Shown in pieces: positions 18,692 through 26,449 of a DNA stretch of 64,000 bases. Position 1 is the first letter of the stretch. Each line of letters starts with the position of its first letter. The DNA comes from CAUPWF01 sp044425815. GTDB lineage: Bacteria > Bacillota > Clostridia > Lachnospirales > Lachnospiraceae. The stretch is taken from contig JAWXVA010000002.1 in assembly GCA_044425815.1 (NCBI GenBank), positions 1 to 64,000 on the forward strand, given 5' to 3'. Both the position numbers and the translations under genes were made by a program. Below the pieces are notes generated by a model, which saw only the letters and a list, made by a program, of their open reading frames with translations, was not told the DNA's origin and made no database searches.

Positions 18692-18749
18692 TATTTTTCC
18701 TCCATAAATCCTACGTTGCATAGGACACTAATATTTTATTTACTTTACC

Positions 18750-19748
18750 TTATTGTTCTGCCTGTGCTTGTACTGCCGTAATAGCAACAACACCTACAAT
18801 GTCTTCAGCGCTACAGCCACGAGATAAATCATTTACTGGCTTGGCAATTCCTTGAGTTAACGGTCCGTAAGCTTCTGCTTTTGCAAGTCTTTGGACTAAT
18901 TTGTATCCTATATTTCCAGCATCTAAATCTGGGAATACAAGTACATTTGCATGACCAGCTACTTTACTATTTGGTGCTTTTGACTCTCCAATTTCAGGAA
19001 CAATTGCTGCATCTAATTGTAATTCGCCATCAAGAGCTAATTCAGGATATGCCTCTTTTGCTAATTTTGTTGCTTCAACTACCTTATCAACATCAGCATG
19101 TTTTGCACTCCCCATTGATGAATGTGACAACATAGCTACTTTAGGTTCTGCACCTACAAGTAATTCAAAAGATTCTGCTGCTGATCCTGCAATAGCTGCT
19201 AATTTATCAGCTGTAGGATTTTGTTCTAATCCACAATCAGAGAATACAAATGTTCCGTTTTCACCCATGTCACAATCCGGTACTACCATTACAAAGAATG
19301 AAGATACTAATTTCGTACCAGGTTTTGTTTTTAAAATTTGCAAACATGGTCTAAGCGTATCTGCTGTAGAGTGACAAGCACCTGAGACCATACCATCAGC
19401 ATCCCCGGTTTTAACCATCATAACTCCATAATAAAGATAGTTTGTGAGTAACAACTCGTTCGCTTGTTCTTTTGTCATACCTTTCGACTTACGCAATTCT
19501 GTTAGTAAAGCAACATATCCTGCTGTTTTATCAGAAGTTGCTGGATCAATAATTGTAGCGCCGGTTAAGTCGTAATCCGCACCGTTCTTATCAATTTCTG
19601 CTTGGCTACCTACAAGTATTAGATTCGCTGTTCCTTCTTTTAAAACTGCTTCGGCTGCTTTATAAGTTCTTACGTCTTCAGTTTCAGGTAAAACAATTGT
19701 TTTTAAATTCTGTTTGGCTTTCGCCTTAATTTCGTCTATAAATCCCAT
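18750..19748 (-). CDS. pta: Phosphate acetyltransferase
   Basis: The 332-residue enzyme converts acetyl-CoA and phosphate to acetyl phosphate, the substrate of AckA encoded just downstream. It is the short form without the N-terminal regulatory domain of E. coli Pta. Conserved regions include IVLPETEDVRTYKAA near residue 18, DGMVSGACHSTADTLRP near 120 and LSHSSMGSAKHADV near 215. The ATG at 19748 follows AAAGGAG and gives the usual MGFIDEIKAKAK start. Confidence 0.98.
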   Translation of the reverse strand: MGFIDEIKAKAKQNLKTIVLPETEDVRTYKAAEAVLKEGTANLILVGSQAEIDKNGADYDLTGATIIDPATSDKTAGYVALLTELRKSKGMTKEQANELLLTNYLYYGVMMVKTGDADGMVSGACHSTADTLRPCLQILKTKPGTKLVSSFFVMVVPDCDMGENGTFVFSDCGLEQNPTADKLAAIAGSAAESFELLVGAEPKVAMLSHSSMGSAKHADVDKVVEATKLAKEAYPELALDGELQLDAAIVPEIGESKAPNSKVAGHANVLVFPDLDAGNIGYKLVQRLAKAEAYGPLTQGIAKPVNDLSRGCSAEDIVGVVAITAVQAQAEQ

Positions 19749-19779
19749 TACACAAGGACTCCTTTCTTTTGTTACGCAC

Positions 19780-19808
19780 ATTATAACGCAAAAAAATACT
19801 GTATACAA
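19780..19808 (-). promoter_or_regulatory. Promoter of pta-ackA
   Basis: On the minus strand TTGTAT (19803-19808), a 17-bp spacer and a perfect TATAAT (19780-19785) lie 31 bp upstream of the pta ATG. I see no clear Rex or catabolite operator beside it. Confidence 0.68.
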
Positions 19809-19840
19809 GAGGTTGTGATGTCTAAAAATAAAAACATTTC

Positions 19841-19881
19841 AAAAAAACAAGGACTATTTCACAAAAGTGAAGCAATCCTTG
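19841..19881 (-). terminator. Terminator after the second mgtE gene
   Basis: A two-part hairpin (outer CAAGGA/TCCTTG, inner TTCAC/GTGAA, 19848-19881) is followed on the minus strand by seven U residues (19841-19847). It separates the mgtE pair from pta-ackA. Confidence 0.8.
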
Positions 19882-19937
19882 AAAACACGGGGTTTTTCGT
19901 TAAAATTTTATCTAATATGTTAATAATTTCACGGGTA

Positions 19938-21281
19938 TTATAGGTATATAATAGTAGCAATTTGGAACAGAATAAACATGGATCCAGAATCTACTAAAGT
20001 GGTAATGATAGGCGCTGCCATAATTGCTGGGTCAAGACCTAATTTGACCGCAAGAAGTGGTAATGAACAGCCTACAAGTTTTGCCATTAATATAGTAATA
20101 ATCAAACTAATACCTAGCATAAGTGCTAATTCGAAATTTTGATACATAATCATCACTCGTATGCCATTGATAATTGCTAGTGTGATTCCAACTGTAAGTG
20201 CAATGCGACATTCTTTATATATTATTTTAAATATATCTGTAAATTCAATCTCGTCGACAGATAATCCACGAATAATGAGTGATGAACTTTGAGAACCACA
20301 GTTTCCACCTGTACCCATAAGCATAGGTATTACAGTAACTAGAATAGGCATAATAGCTATGACTGGATCATAGTGAGTTAAGATTAGACCTGTTATAGTC
20401 GCAGATAACATGAGGAATAATAGCCAAGGAAGTCGATTTCTTACGTGCATCAGTACACTAGTATCAAAATAGGATTCATCGGTAGGAAGCATAGCAGCCA
20501 TACGATTAATATCCTCGGTTGTTTCATCTTGTAAAACTAAAATGGCATCATCGACTGTTACAATACCTACCATACAATCTTCGTGGTCAATAACAGGAAT
20601 TGCTAATAAGTGATATTTACGCGTTAGTTTCGCAACATCCTCTTGATTATCATCTGTGTGTACAGAGATTAGATGTGATTCCATAATTTCTTCGATTGTT
20701 TCGTCATCTCTACTTGCAAGCATGTCCATTAACATAACTGTACCAATAAGTTTCCGTTTTTCGGTAACATAACAAGTATAGATGGTCTCTTTATTAATTC
20801 CAATTTGACGTAGTTTCAAGATACTTTCTGCAACAGTCATCTCTTTTCGTAGTGCTATATACTCGACAGTCATGATGCTTCCTGCACTATCATCCGGATA
20901 ATTCAATAATTCATTAATGCGAGTTCGTGTGTCTGCATCCGTCATATCTAGTAATTTATCTACTACATTAGCTGGCATCTCTTCAAGAATATCAACGGTA
21001 TCGTCAAGATACAGTTCTTCCATTACTTCACGAATTTCTTCTTCATTCAATGCTTGCAACAACGTTTCTTGCATATCACGATTCATATTCGTGAATGTCT
21101 CAGCTGCTTCTTCTTTTGGAAGTAAACGGAAAATAATTACTAAGTTTTTATCATTAAACTCTTCTAGAATTTCTGCCAAATCAACAGGATGGACGGTTTC
21201 TAAAAAAGTTTTTAATTTTTTAAATTCGTGAGATTTGATTAAATCTAAAATATCGAATTCTAATTCATCCAATTCTAGCAT
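19938..21281 (-). CDS. mgtE: Magnesium transporter MgtE (copy 2)
   Basis: The 447-residue protein has the full MgtE layout: an N-terminal helical superhelix (about 1-130), two CBS domains (about 130-260), and five membrane helices from about residue 285. Motifs seen are PDDSAGSIMTVEY near residue 128 and MGTGGNCGSQSSSLIIRGL near 325, which is the pore region. MgtE is a Mg2+ channel whose cytosolic domains close it at high Mg2+. It lies 62 bp after a paralogous mgtE with the same layout, so the pair probably arose by tandem duplication. Confidence 0.95.
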   Translation of the reverse strand: MLELDELEFDILDLIKSHEFKKLKTFLETVHPVDLAEILEEFNDKNLVIIFRLLPKEEAAETFTNMNRDMQETLLQALNEEEIREVMEELYLDDTVDILEEMPANVVDKLLDMTDADTRTRINELLNYPDDSAGSIMTVEYIALRKEMTVAESILKLRQIGINKETIYTCYVTEKRKLIGTVMLMDMLASRDDETIEEIMESHLISVHTDDNQEDVAKLTRKYHLLAIPVIDHEDCMVGIVTVDDAILVLQDETTEDINRMAAMLPTDESYFDTSVLMHVRNRLPWLLFLMLSATITGLILTHYDPVIAIMPILVTVIPMLMGTGGNCGSQSSSLIIRGLSVDEIEFTDIFKIIYKECRIALTVGITLAIINGIRVMIMYQNFELALMLGISLIITILMAKLVGCSLPLLAVKLGLDPAIMAAPIITTLVDSGSMFILFQIATIIYL

Positions 21282-21343
21282 CTTATCTCCTTTCTACTAC
21301 ATGCTTCGATTTAAAGGCGCTATGCCCTTCGCAGTTAACGTGA

Positions 21344-22672
21344 TTAATTGTAGAAAATAATCGTGATTATAGTAAAATATATCATCATAGATACAGCATC
21401 TACAATTGTTGTGATGAGGGGAGCTGCCATAAGAGCAGGATCTAATTTAAGCTTGCTAGCAAGTAATGGCAAGATGCAACCTACGAGTTTTGATACAATA
21501 ATCGTAAATAATAGTGTGATTGCAACTGCTAGTGCAAGGAGTCCGTCACCATACATAAAGTATATACGTAATCCATTTGCAAGTCCTAAAATCATACTGA
21601 CTAGAGTGGCTACTCGAACTTCTTTCCACATTACTTTTATAATATCGTTAAAATGAATCTCTTCCATTGCAAGTCCGCGTATCATAAGTGCAGCACTTTG
21701 TGAGCCAGAATTCCCGCCCGTTCCCATGATCATAGGCATAAAAGAAACAACTATTAGCATACTTTCAAATGCTGCTTGCTGCTGTTCTAACCAAATACTA
21801 ACGAGTGTTGAAGTAAGCATCAGTACTAATAGCCAAGGAATTCTGTTTTTTGCATGTTGAAAAACACTCAGTTCAAAATATTCTTCATCACTAGACGCAA
21901 TAGCTGCCATCCTCGTGATATCTTCCGTTCCTTCTTCTTGTTGCACATCTAATGCATCATCTACGGTTATGATACCGACCATGCACATTGTCTGGTCTAC
22001 TACTGGCAATGCCATCAAACTATACTTCTTGATGAGGCGTAGTGCGTTCTCCTGATCGTCATGAGTGTCAACGTGTAAGATGTGATTTTCCATAATATCT
22101 TTGATTTTCTTTGAATCACTACTTGTCAACAAGTCTTTAACATCTACATACCCGACTAATTTTCGCTGTTCTGTTACATAGCATGTATATATACTTTCTT
22201 TTTTTATACCAACAGCTCTTATTTTTTTGATTGCTTCCGCTACCGTCATTTCTTTCCGTAATGTTACGTATTCTACGGTCATAATACTTCCCGCACTATC
22301 TTCAGGATAGTTTAGGAATGTATTTATTAAGCTTCGTTTATTGTAATTCGTTACCGTTAAGATACGATCCACAACATTGGCAGGCATTTCTTCAATCATG
22401 TCAATAGTATCATCTAAATACATTTCATCTATTACATCACGTATTTCTGAATCAGTTAGTCCATTGATTAGTTCTTCTTGCATCGTACTATCCATATAGG
22501 AAAATGTATCTGCTGCTTCATCTTTCGGTAATAATCTATATAGTAAAATTAATTCTTTATATTCAAACTCTTCAAATAATTCTGCTAAATCAACAGGATT
22601 CATAGACAGCATAATATGCTTTACTTCTTTTAGTTGTTTTCTTTGTAACATTTTACTGATATGTTCGTGCAT
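21344..22672 (-). CDS. mgtE: Magnesium transporter MgtE (copy 1)
   Basis: The 442-residue protein is a paralogue of the next gene with the same N-terminal, CBS-CBS and five-helix layout. It shows PEDSAGSIMTVEYVTLRKEM near residue 128 and MGTGGNSGSQSAALMIRGL near 322. A TTGACA (22727-22732) upstream could be its -35, but the -10 (TAGGCT) is poor. The leader is far too short for an M-box magnesium riboswitch. The GGAGG site lies 7 nt before the ATG. Confidence 0.95.
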   Translation of the reverse strand: MHEHISKMLQRKQLKEVKHIMLSMNPVDLAELFEEFEYKELILLYRLLPKDEAADTFSYMDSTMQEELINGLTDSEIRDVIDEMYLDDTIDMIEEMPANVVDRILTVTNYNKRSLINTFLNYPEDSAGSIMTVEYVTLRKEMTVAEAIKKIRAVGIKKESIYTCYVTEQRKLVGYVDVKDLLTSSDSKKIKDIMENHILHVDTHDDQENALRLIKKYSLMALPVVDQTMCMVGIITVDDALDVQQEEGTEDITRMAAIASSDEEYFELSVFQHAKNRIPWLLVLMLTSTLVSIWLEQQQAAFESMLIVVSFMPMIMGTGGNSGSQSAALMIRGLAMEEIHFNDIIKVMWKEVRVATLVSMILGLANGLRIYFMYGDGLLALAVAITLLFTIIVSKLVGCILPLLASKLKLDPALMAAPLITTIVDAVSMMIYFTIITIIFYN

Positions 22673-22827
22673 ACTATTTCCTCCTTGTTATTTTACCTAT
22701 TTAAGCCTAACGTGCGTATTAAGTTCTGTCAAGTAAAAACTATGTATATTTAGGTGCATATTTAAGTGTTTTTTCGTGACATTCTATTGTATAATGTAGC
22801 AATACATCAGTGAATCGAGGTAATAAA

Positions 22828-24084
22828 ATGAAATTAGTTGGTCTTATAGTTGAATATAATCCATTTCATAATGGACATCTTTATCATATAGAAGAATCTT
22901 TAAAATGTAGTGGAGCAGATAAAGCGATTGTTATCATGAGTGGAAACTTTGTGCAAAGAGGTGCTCCTGCGATTATACCAAAACATATTCGAGCAGAAAT
23001 GGCTTTGAAAGCGGGTGTTTCAGTTGTGTTAGAATTACCGACTCGTTATGCAACAGGTAGTGCTGAGTACTTTGCAATGGGTGCTGTTTCGACATTGAAT
23101 GCTTTAGGCTGCGTAGATTCCATTTGTTTTGGCAGTGAATCTGGAGACATAGAAAAATTAACAAAGATTGCGGAACTTTTAATCAAGGAACCAGAAGATT
23201 ATCGTAGTGCGCTACAAGAATATCTTAGAACAGGTATTTCATTTCCTGCTGCTAGAGAATATGCTATGCGTGATTATTTAACTGCTCATGAGTGTAGTAT
23301 AGATGATAATTTATTAAATGAACCTAATAATATTCTTGGAATCGAATATTTAAAAGCATTAATTAAATTAAATAGTTCTATGAAAGCTTATACAATCACA
23401 AGAAAGACTTCGCATTATCATGATACAGAGTTGCAAGATAATTATAGCTCGGCATCTGCGATTCGCACATATATGAATTTGAATGAATCTGAAAATATAA
23501 TTAGAGAGCAAATGCCTTTAGAATGTTATGAATTGTTAGTTGAAAACAATTGTGTTCGATATCCAATTTCCACCAACGACTTTTCGCTTTTACTACATCA
23601 AAAACTTTTGACAGAAACAGCGGATTCCCTTGTGAATTATTTAGATATGACGGATGAATTAGCTAATCGTATTATGAAAAACCGAAACCATTTTCGAGAT
23701 GTCGAACAGTTTATACAGATATTGAAAACGAAGAATTTAACACATTCAAGACTTTCACGAGTGTTGTTTCATGTTCTTTTACAAATTCCTAATTACAAAA
23801 TATCTCATTACAACTTTGTTCGAAGCATAGAATTTTCTGAAGTGTGTTTCTATATTAGGGTATTAGGTTTTTTAAGATGTGACAGTGAAATTCTCACTAA
23901 AATCAAACAAAACGCACAAATCCCTATTATAACAAAATTGACTGCAATAGACACACTCTCTCAAGAAGGTCAAACCCTATTGAATGAAGATGTATATGCA
24001 GCCAATTTATATGAAAGCGTAGTTACAAATAAATTTCAAAATCCTTTTATTCACGAATATGAACAGTCTATTATAATACTTTAG
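22828..24084 (+). CDS. tmcAL: tRNA(Met) cytidine acetate ligase
   Basis: The 418-residue protein begins KLVGLIVEYNPFHNGHLYHI, the nucleotidyltransferase HxGH-type signature of TmcAL (YlbM), which uses acetate and ATP to make N4-acetylcytidine at the wobble base of elongator tRNA-Met. FGSESGDIEKL near residue 108 and a charged C-terminal helical domain fit the family. The ATG at 22828 is chosen for its CGAGG site and conserved start; a GTG further upstream is rejected. A good TATAAT (22790-22795) lies upstream. Its 3' end overlaps the convergent degV gene by 14 bp. Confidence 0.93.
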   Translation: MKLVGLIVEYNPFHNGHLYHIEESLKCSGADKAIVIMSGNFVQRGAPAIIPKHIRAEMALKAGVSVVLELPTRYATGSAEYFAMGAVSTLNALGCVDSICFGSESGDIEKLTKIAELLIKEPEDYRSALQEYLRTGISFPAAREYAMRDYLTAHECSIDDNLLNEPNNILGIEYLKALIKLNSSMKAYTITRKTSHYHDTELQDNYSSASAIRTYMNLNESENIIREQMPLECYELLVENNCVRYPISTNDFSLLLHQKLLTETADSLVNYLDMTDELANRIMKNRNHFRDVEQFIQILKTKNLTHSRLSRVLFHVLLQIPNYKISHYNFVRSIEFSEVCFYIRVLGFLRCDSEILTKIKQNAQIPIITKLTAIDTLSQEGQTLLNEDVYAANLYESVVTNKFQNPFIHEYEQSIIIL

Positions 24085-24925
24085 CACAAGCTAGGGCGAG
24101 AATACCTGGTCCTACATGAGTTACAATACTAAGAGATAACATATCAACTTCGACAGTATAATCAGGGAAGCGCTCTTCTGTTTCCTCTTTAAACTTTGCT
24201 GTTTCTGCTTCTGAAGAAGTATGTACAATCCATAACTTCATTTGTTGACCTTGGAAATTTTCTTTAAGTTCTTTTTCCATTGCATCTAACATCGTTTTTT
24301 TAGCTTGTTTCCAACCACGAACTTTTGCGAAAGAATCGATTTTTTTGTCCTGTATTTCAAGTACTGGTTTTATGTTAAGAACAGAACCAATGGCAGCTGC
24401 TGTCGGAGTTATACGACCACCCTTTTTTAAGTATTTCAAAGTATCTACTGTAAGGAAAATACGAGAATCTCGCTTGCTTGAAATCAAAATCTCTTTGATT
24501 TCTTTTGCTGTTTTTCCTTGTGCCGCATATTTCATCGCATCTAGGACTGATTGTAAAAGTGTTACTGAAATTCGCCCATTATCGACTACCACTACTTTTC
24601 CATCGTATTCCTGTGCAAGTACAGTGGCTGTTCCACAAGTACCACTTAAGCCGCTAGACATGGGAATATGTAAAACTTCGTCATATTCTTTAAGCAGTTG
24701 ATCCCAAAGATCAAGAATGTCACCTGGCGATGGTTGCGAAGTTGCTATTTCCAAATCATTAGCTTGTTTTTCAAAAAAATCTTCGCGCGACAAATCAATG
24801 CCTTCAAAATACAACTCTCCCTCAATTGTAAATGGCATTGGTATGACATAGACCCCCATTTCTTTGCTCATTTCTGATGTGATACCACTATTACTATCTG
24901 TAACGATTACTATTTTGTTCTTCAT
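24071..24925 (-). CDS. DegV family fatty-acid-binding protein (copy 2)
   Basis: The 284-residue protein is a second DegV-type fatty-acid binder. It shows IVTDSNSGITSEMSKE at the start, TSQPSPGD near residue 62, HIPMSSGLSGTCGTATVLA near 91 with the lipid-contacting SSGLSGT loop, and KKGGRITPTAAAIG near 166. The two DegV copies in the window share motifs but are clearly diverged, so they may bind different fatty acids. It appears to be the last gene of a polA-coaE-walJ-degV run and ends inside the convergent tmcAL gene. Confidence 0.92.
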   Translation of the reverse strand: MKNKIVIVTDSNSGITSEMSKEMGVYVIPMPFTIEGELYFEGIDLSREDFFEKQANDLEIATSQPSPGDILDLWDQLLKEYDEVLHIPMSSGLSGTCGTATVLAQEYDGKVVVVDNGRISVTLLQSVLDAMKYAAQGKTAKEIKEILISSKRDSRIFLTVDTLKYLKKGGRITPTAAAIGSVLNIKPVLEIQDKKIDSFAKVRGWKQAKKTMLDAMEKELKENFQGQQMKLWIVHTSSEAETAKFKEETEERFPDYTVEVDMLSLSIVTHVGPGILALACAKVL

Positions 24926-24979
24926 TTATTATCTCCTATCTCCCCAACTTGTTCCAAATCCTTGTTGATGAATGTGATT

Positions 24980-25777
24980 TTATAGTTCAATAAGTTTTGT
25001 TACCTCGTCGTGTTTGGCTACTATTAGCTCAAACATACTACAATCAAAAGGAACAACACTTAAATTAACTTCTAGTTTCACTGTTTCATATGCTAGCATT
25101 TCATAATTATTTTCCTTACTCAAATGCCCTAAGATGACAAATTTCAACTTGTCATGTAGTATATCACAAAGTAAACGACCTGACAATTCATTTGATAAAT
25201 GCCCTTGGTCACTTAGGACTCGTTTTTTTAGAGAATAAGGATAGTTCCCCACTTCTAACATATGTACATCATGATTCGCTTCTAAAAAAACAGCATCTAG
25301 TTTACATAATTTATTTATTGTATACTCATCGTACATTCCGAGGTCTGTCGCTATAGCTATTGCTTTTTTCCCGTCTGTAATGCGAAATCCAGTAGGTTCA
25401 TATGCATCGTGTGAAATACGAAAAGGATCGATGGTTAAATCTCCAATTTGTATACTTTTTTCATTTTCAAAACTATGATACAAACCTTCTGGCATTTTCC
25501 CTAGATTCTTATATTCTGTAATTCCTCGAATAGTACCTTTTGATCCATAAATCGGAATTTTGAATCCTCGACTTAGAACTCCGATACCGCCTATATGGTC
25601 TGTGTGTTCATGTGTCACAAAAAGAGCGGAAATATCAGTTCCAGACAAGCCGATTGTTTTTAATCCTTCTTCGATTTTTTTCTTACTAATTCCCGCATCA
25701 ATTAGTATGTGTGTGGTTTCACTTCCAACATAAATACAATTGCCACTACTACCACTTGCAATACTACATAATTTCAT
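24980..25777 (-). CDS. MBL-fold hydrolase, WalJ/YycJ type
   Basis: The 265-residue protein is a metallo-beta-lactamase-fold hydrolase. It starts KLCSIASGSSGNCIYV, typical of the YycJ/WalJ group, and has the metal site THEHTDHIGG near residue 57 with further ligands in FRISHDAYEP, ATDLGMYDE and ILGHLSKENN. In Bacillus the family member is tied to cell-wall and DNA-repair coordination. Here it sits between coaE and degV in a short-gap run, not next to walRK. The substrate is unknown. Confidence 0.9.
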   Translation of the reverse strand: MKLCSIASGSSGNCIYVGSETTHILIDAGISKKKIEEGLKTIGLSGTDISALFVTHEHTDHIGGIGVLSRGFKIPIYGSKGTIRGITEYKNLGKMPEGLYHSFENEKSIQIGDLTIDPFRISHDAYEPTGFRITDGKKAIAIATDLGMYDEYTINKLCKLDAVFLEANHDVHMLEVGNYPYSLKKRVLSDQGHLSNELSGRLLCDILHDKLKFVILGHLSKENNYEMLAYETVKLEVNLSVVPFDCSMFELIVAKHDEVTKLIEL

Positions 25778-25813
25778 TCTTTGTCTCCTAGTAATTTTTT
25801 ACATTTATAATTT

Positions 25814-26410
25814 CTAACTCAATAGATTTTGTAAATGTGTTTCAATATTTTGATATAATGTTTCTGCACTATCCGAATTATCAATTGTTATATCACATTT
25901 CGAGCGAAATTCATCATCTGTAAGTTGTTTCTGAGTTATATTTTCAATAGTATCTATTGTATAATTTCTAGATTCTTGTAAGCGTTTAACTCTAACTTCT
26001 TTTTTGCAATAGATATACCAAACTTCATCACACAAAATTTGATAATTGCTTTCCAATAAAATAGCTGCCTCTAACACAAGTATACTAGTAGCATTCTCAA
26101 ATTCTGATTTTATCACTTCTTCGATTTTGGAACGAACCGCAGGGTGAACAATGCTATTTAATAGTTCTAATTGTTTTGTATCATTGAAAACTATTTCGCC
26201 TAATTTTTTTCGATTAATTGATTTGTCTTCCAATAAAAGATGAGTTCCAAATTGTTTTATGATTTTATCATAACATTCGGACCCATGTTGTTGTAACTCA
26301 AAGGCAATCTTATCCGCTTCATAAACGACTATATTCTCTTTTGTAGATAAATACTGCAATACTGTACTTTTCCCAGATCCTACACCACCAGTTATACCTA
26401 ATATCTTCAC
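25814..26410 (-). CDS. coaE: Dephospho-CoA kinase
   Basis: The 198-residue kinase adds the 3'-phosphate to dephospho-CoA, the last step of CoA synthesis. The P-loop GITGGVGSGKST lies at residues 5-16, and YEADKIAFELQ and LEAAILLES fit the family. The GTG at 26410 is chosen because it lies 6 nt after AAAGGAG and gives the family's VKILGITGG start; an earlier GTG and a TTG are too close to or inside the ribosome site. It follows polA by 39 bp, a pairing common in Firmicutes. Confidence 0.95.
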   Translation of the reverse strand: MKILGITGGVGSGKSTVLQYLSTKENIVVYEADKIAFELQQHGSECYDKIIKQFGTHLLLEDKSINRKKLGEIVFNDTKQLELLNSIVHPAVRSKIEEVIKSEFENATSILVLEAAILLESNYQILCDEVWYIYCKKEVRVKRLQESRNYTIDTIENITQKQLTDDEFRSKCDITIDNSDSAETLYQNIETHLQNLLS

Positions 26411-26449
26411 CACAATCTCCTTTATCAAAATAAAAGATTACTTTTACAT

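Noticed and set aside
22673..22827. Possible M-box magnesium riboswitch upstream of the mgtE pair
   Set aside because: The leader after the likely promoter is under 50 nt, far too short for the M-box fold.
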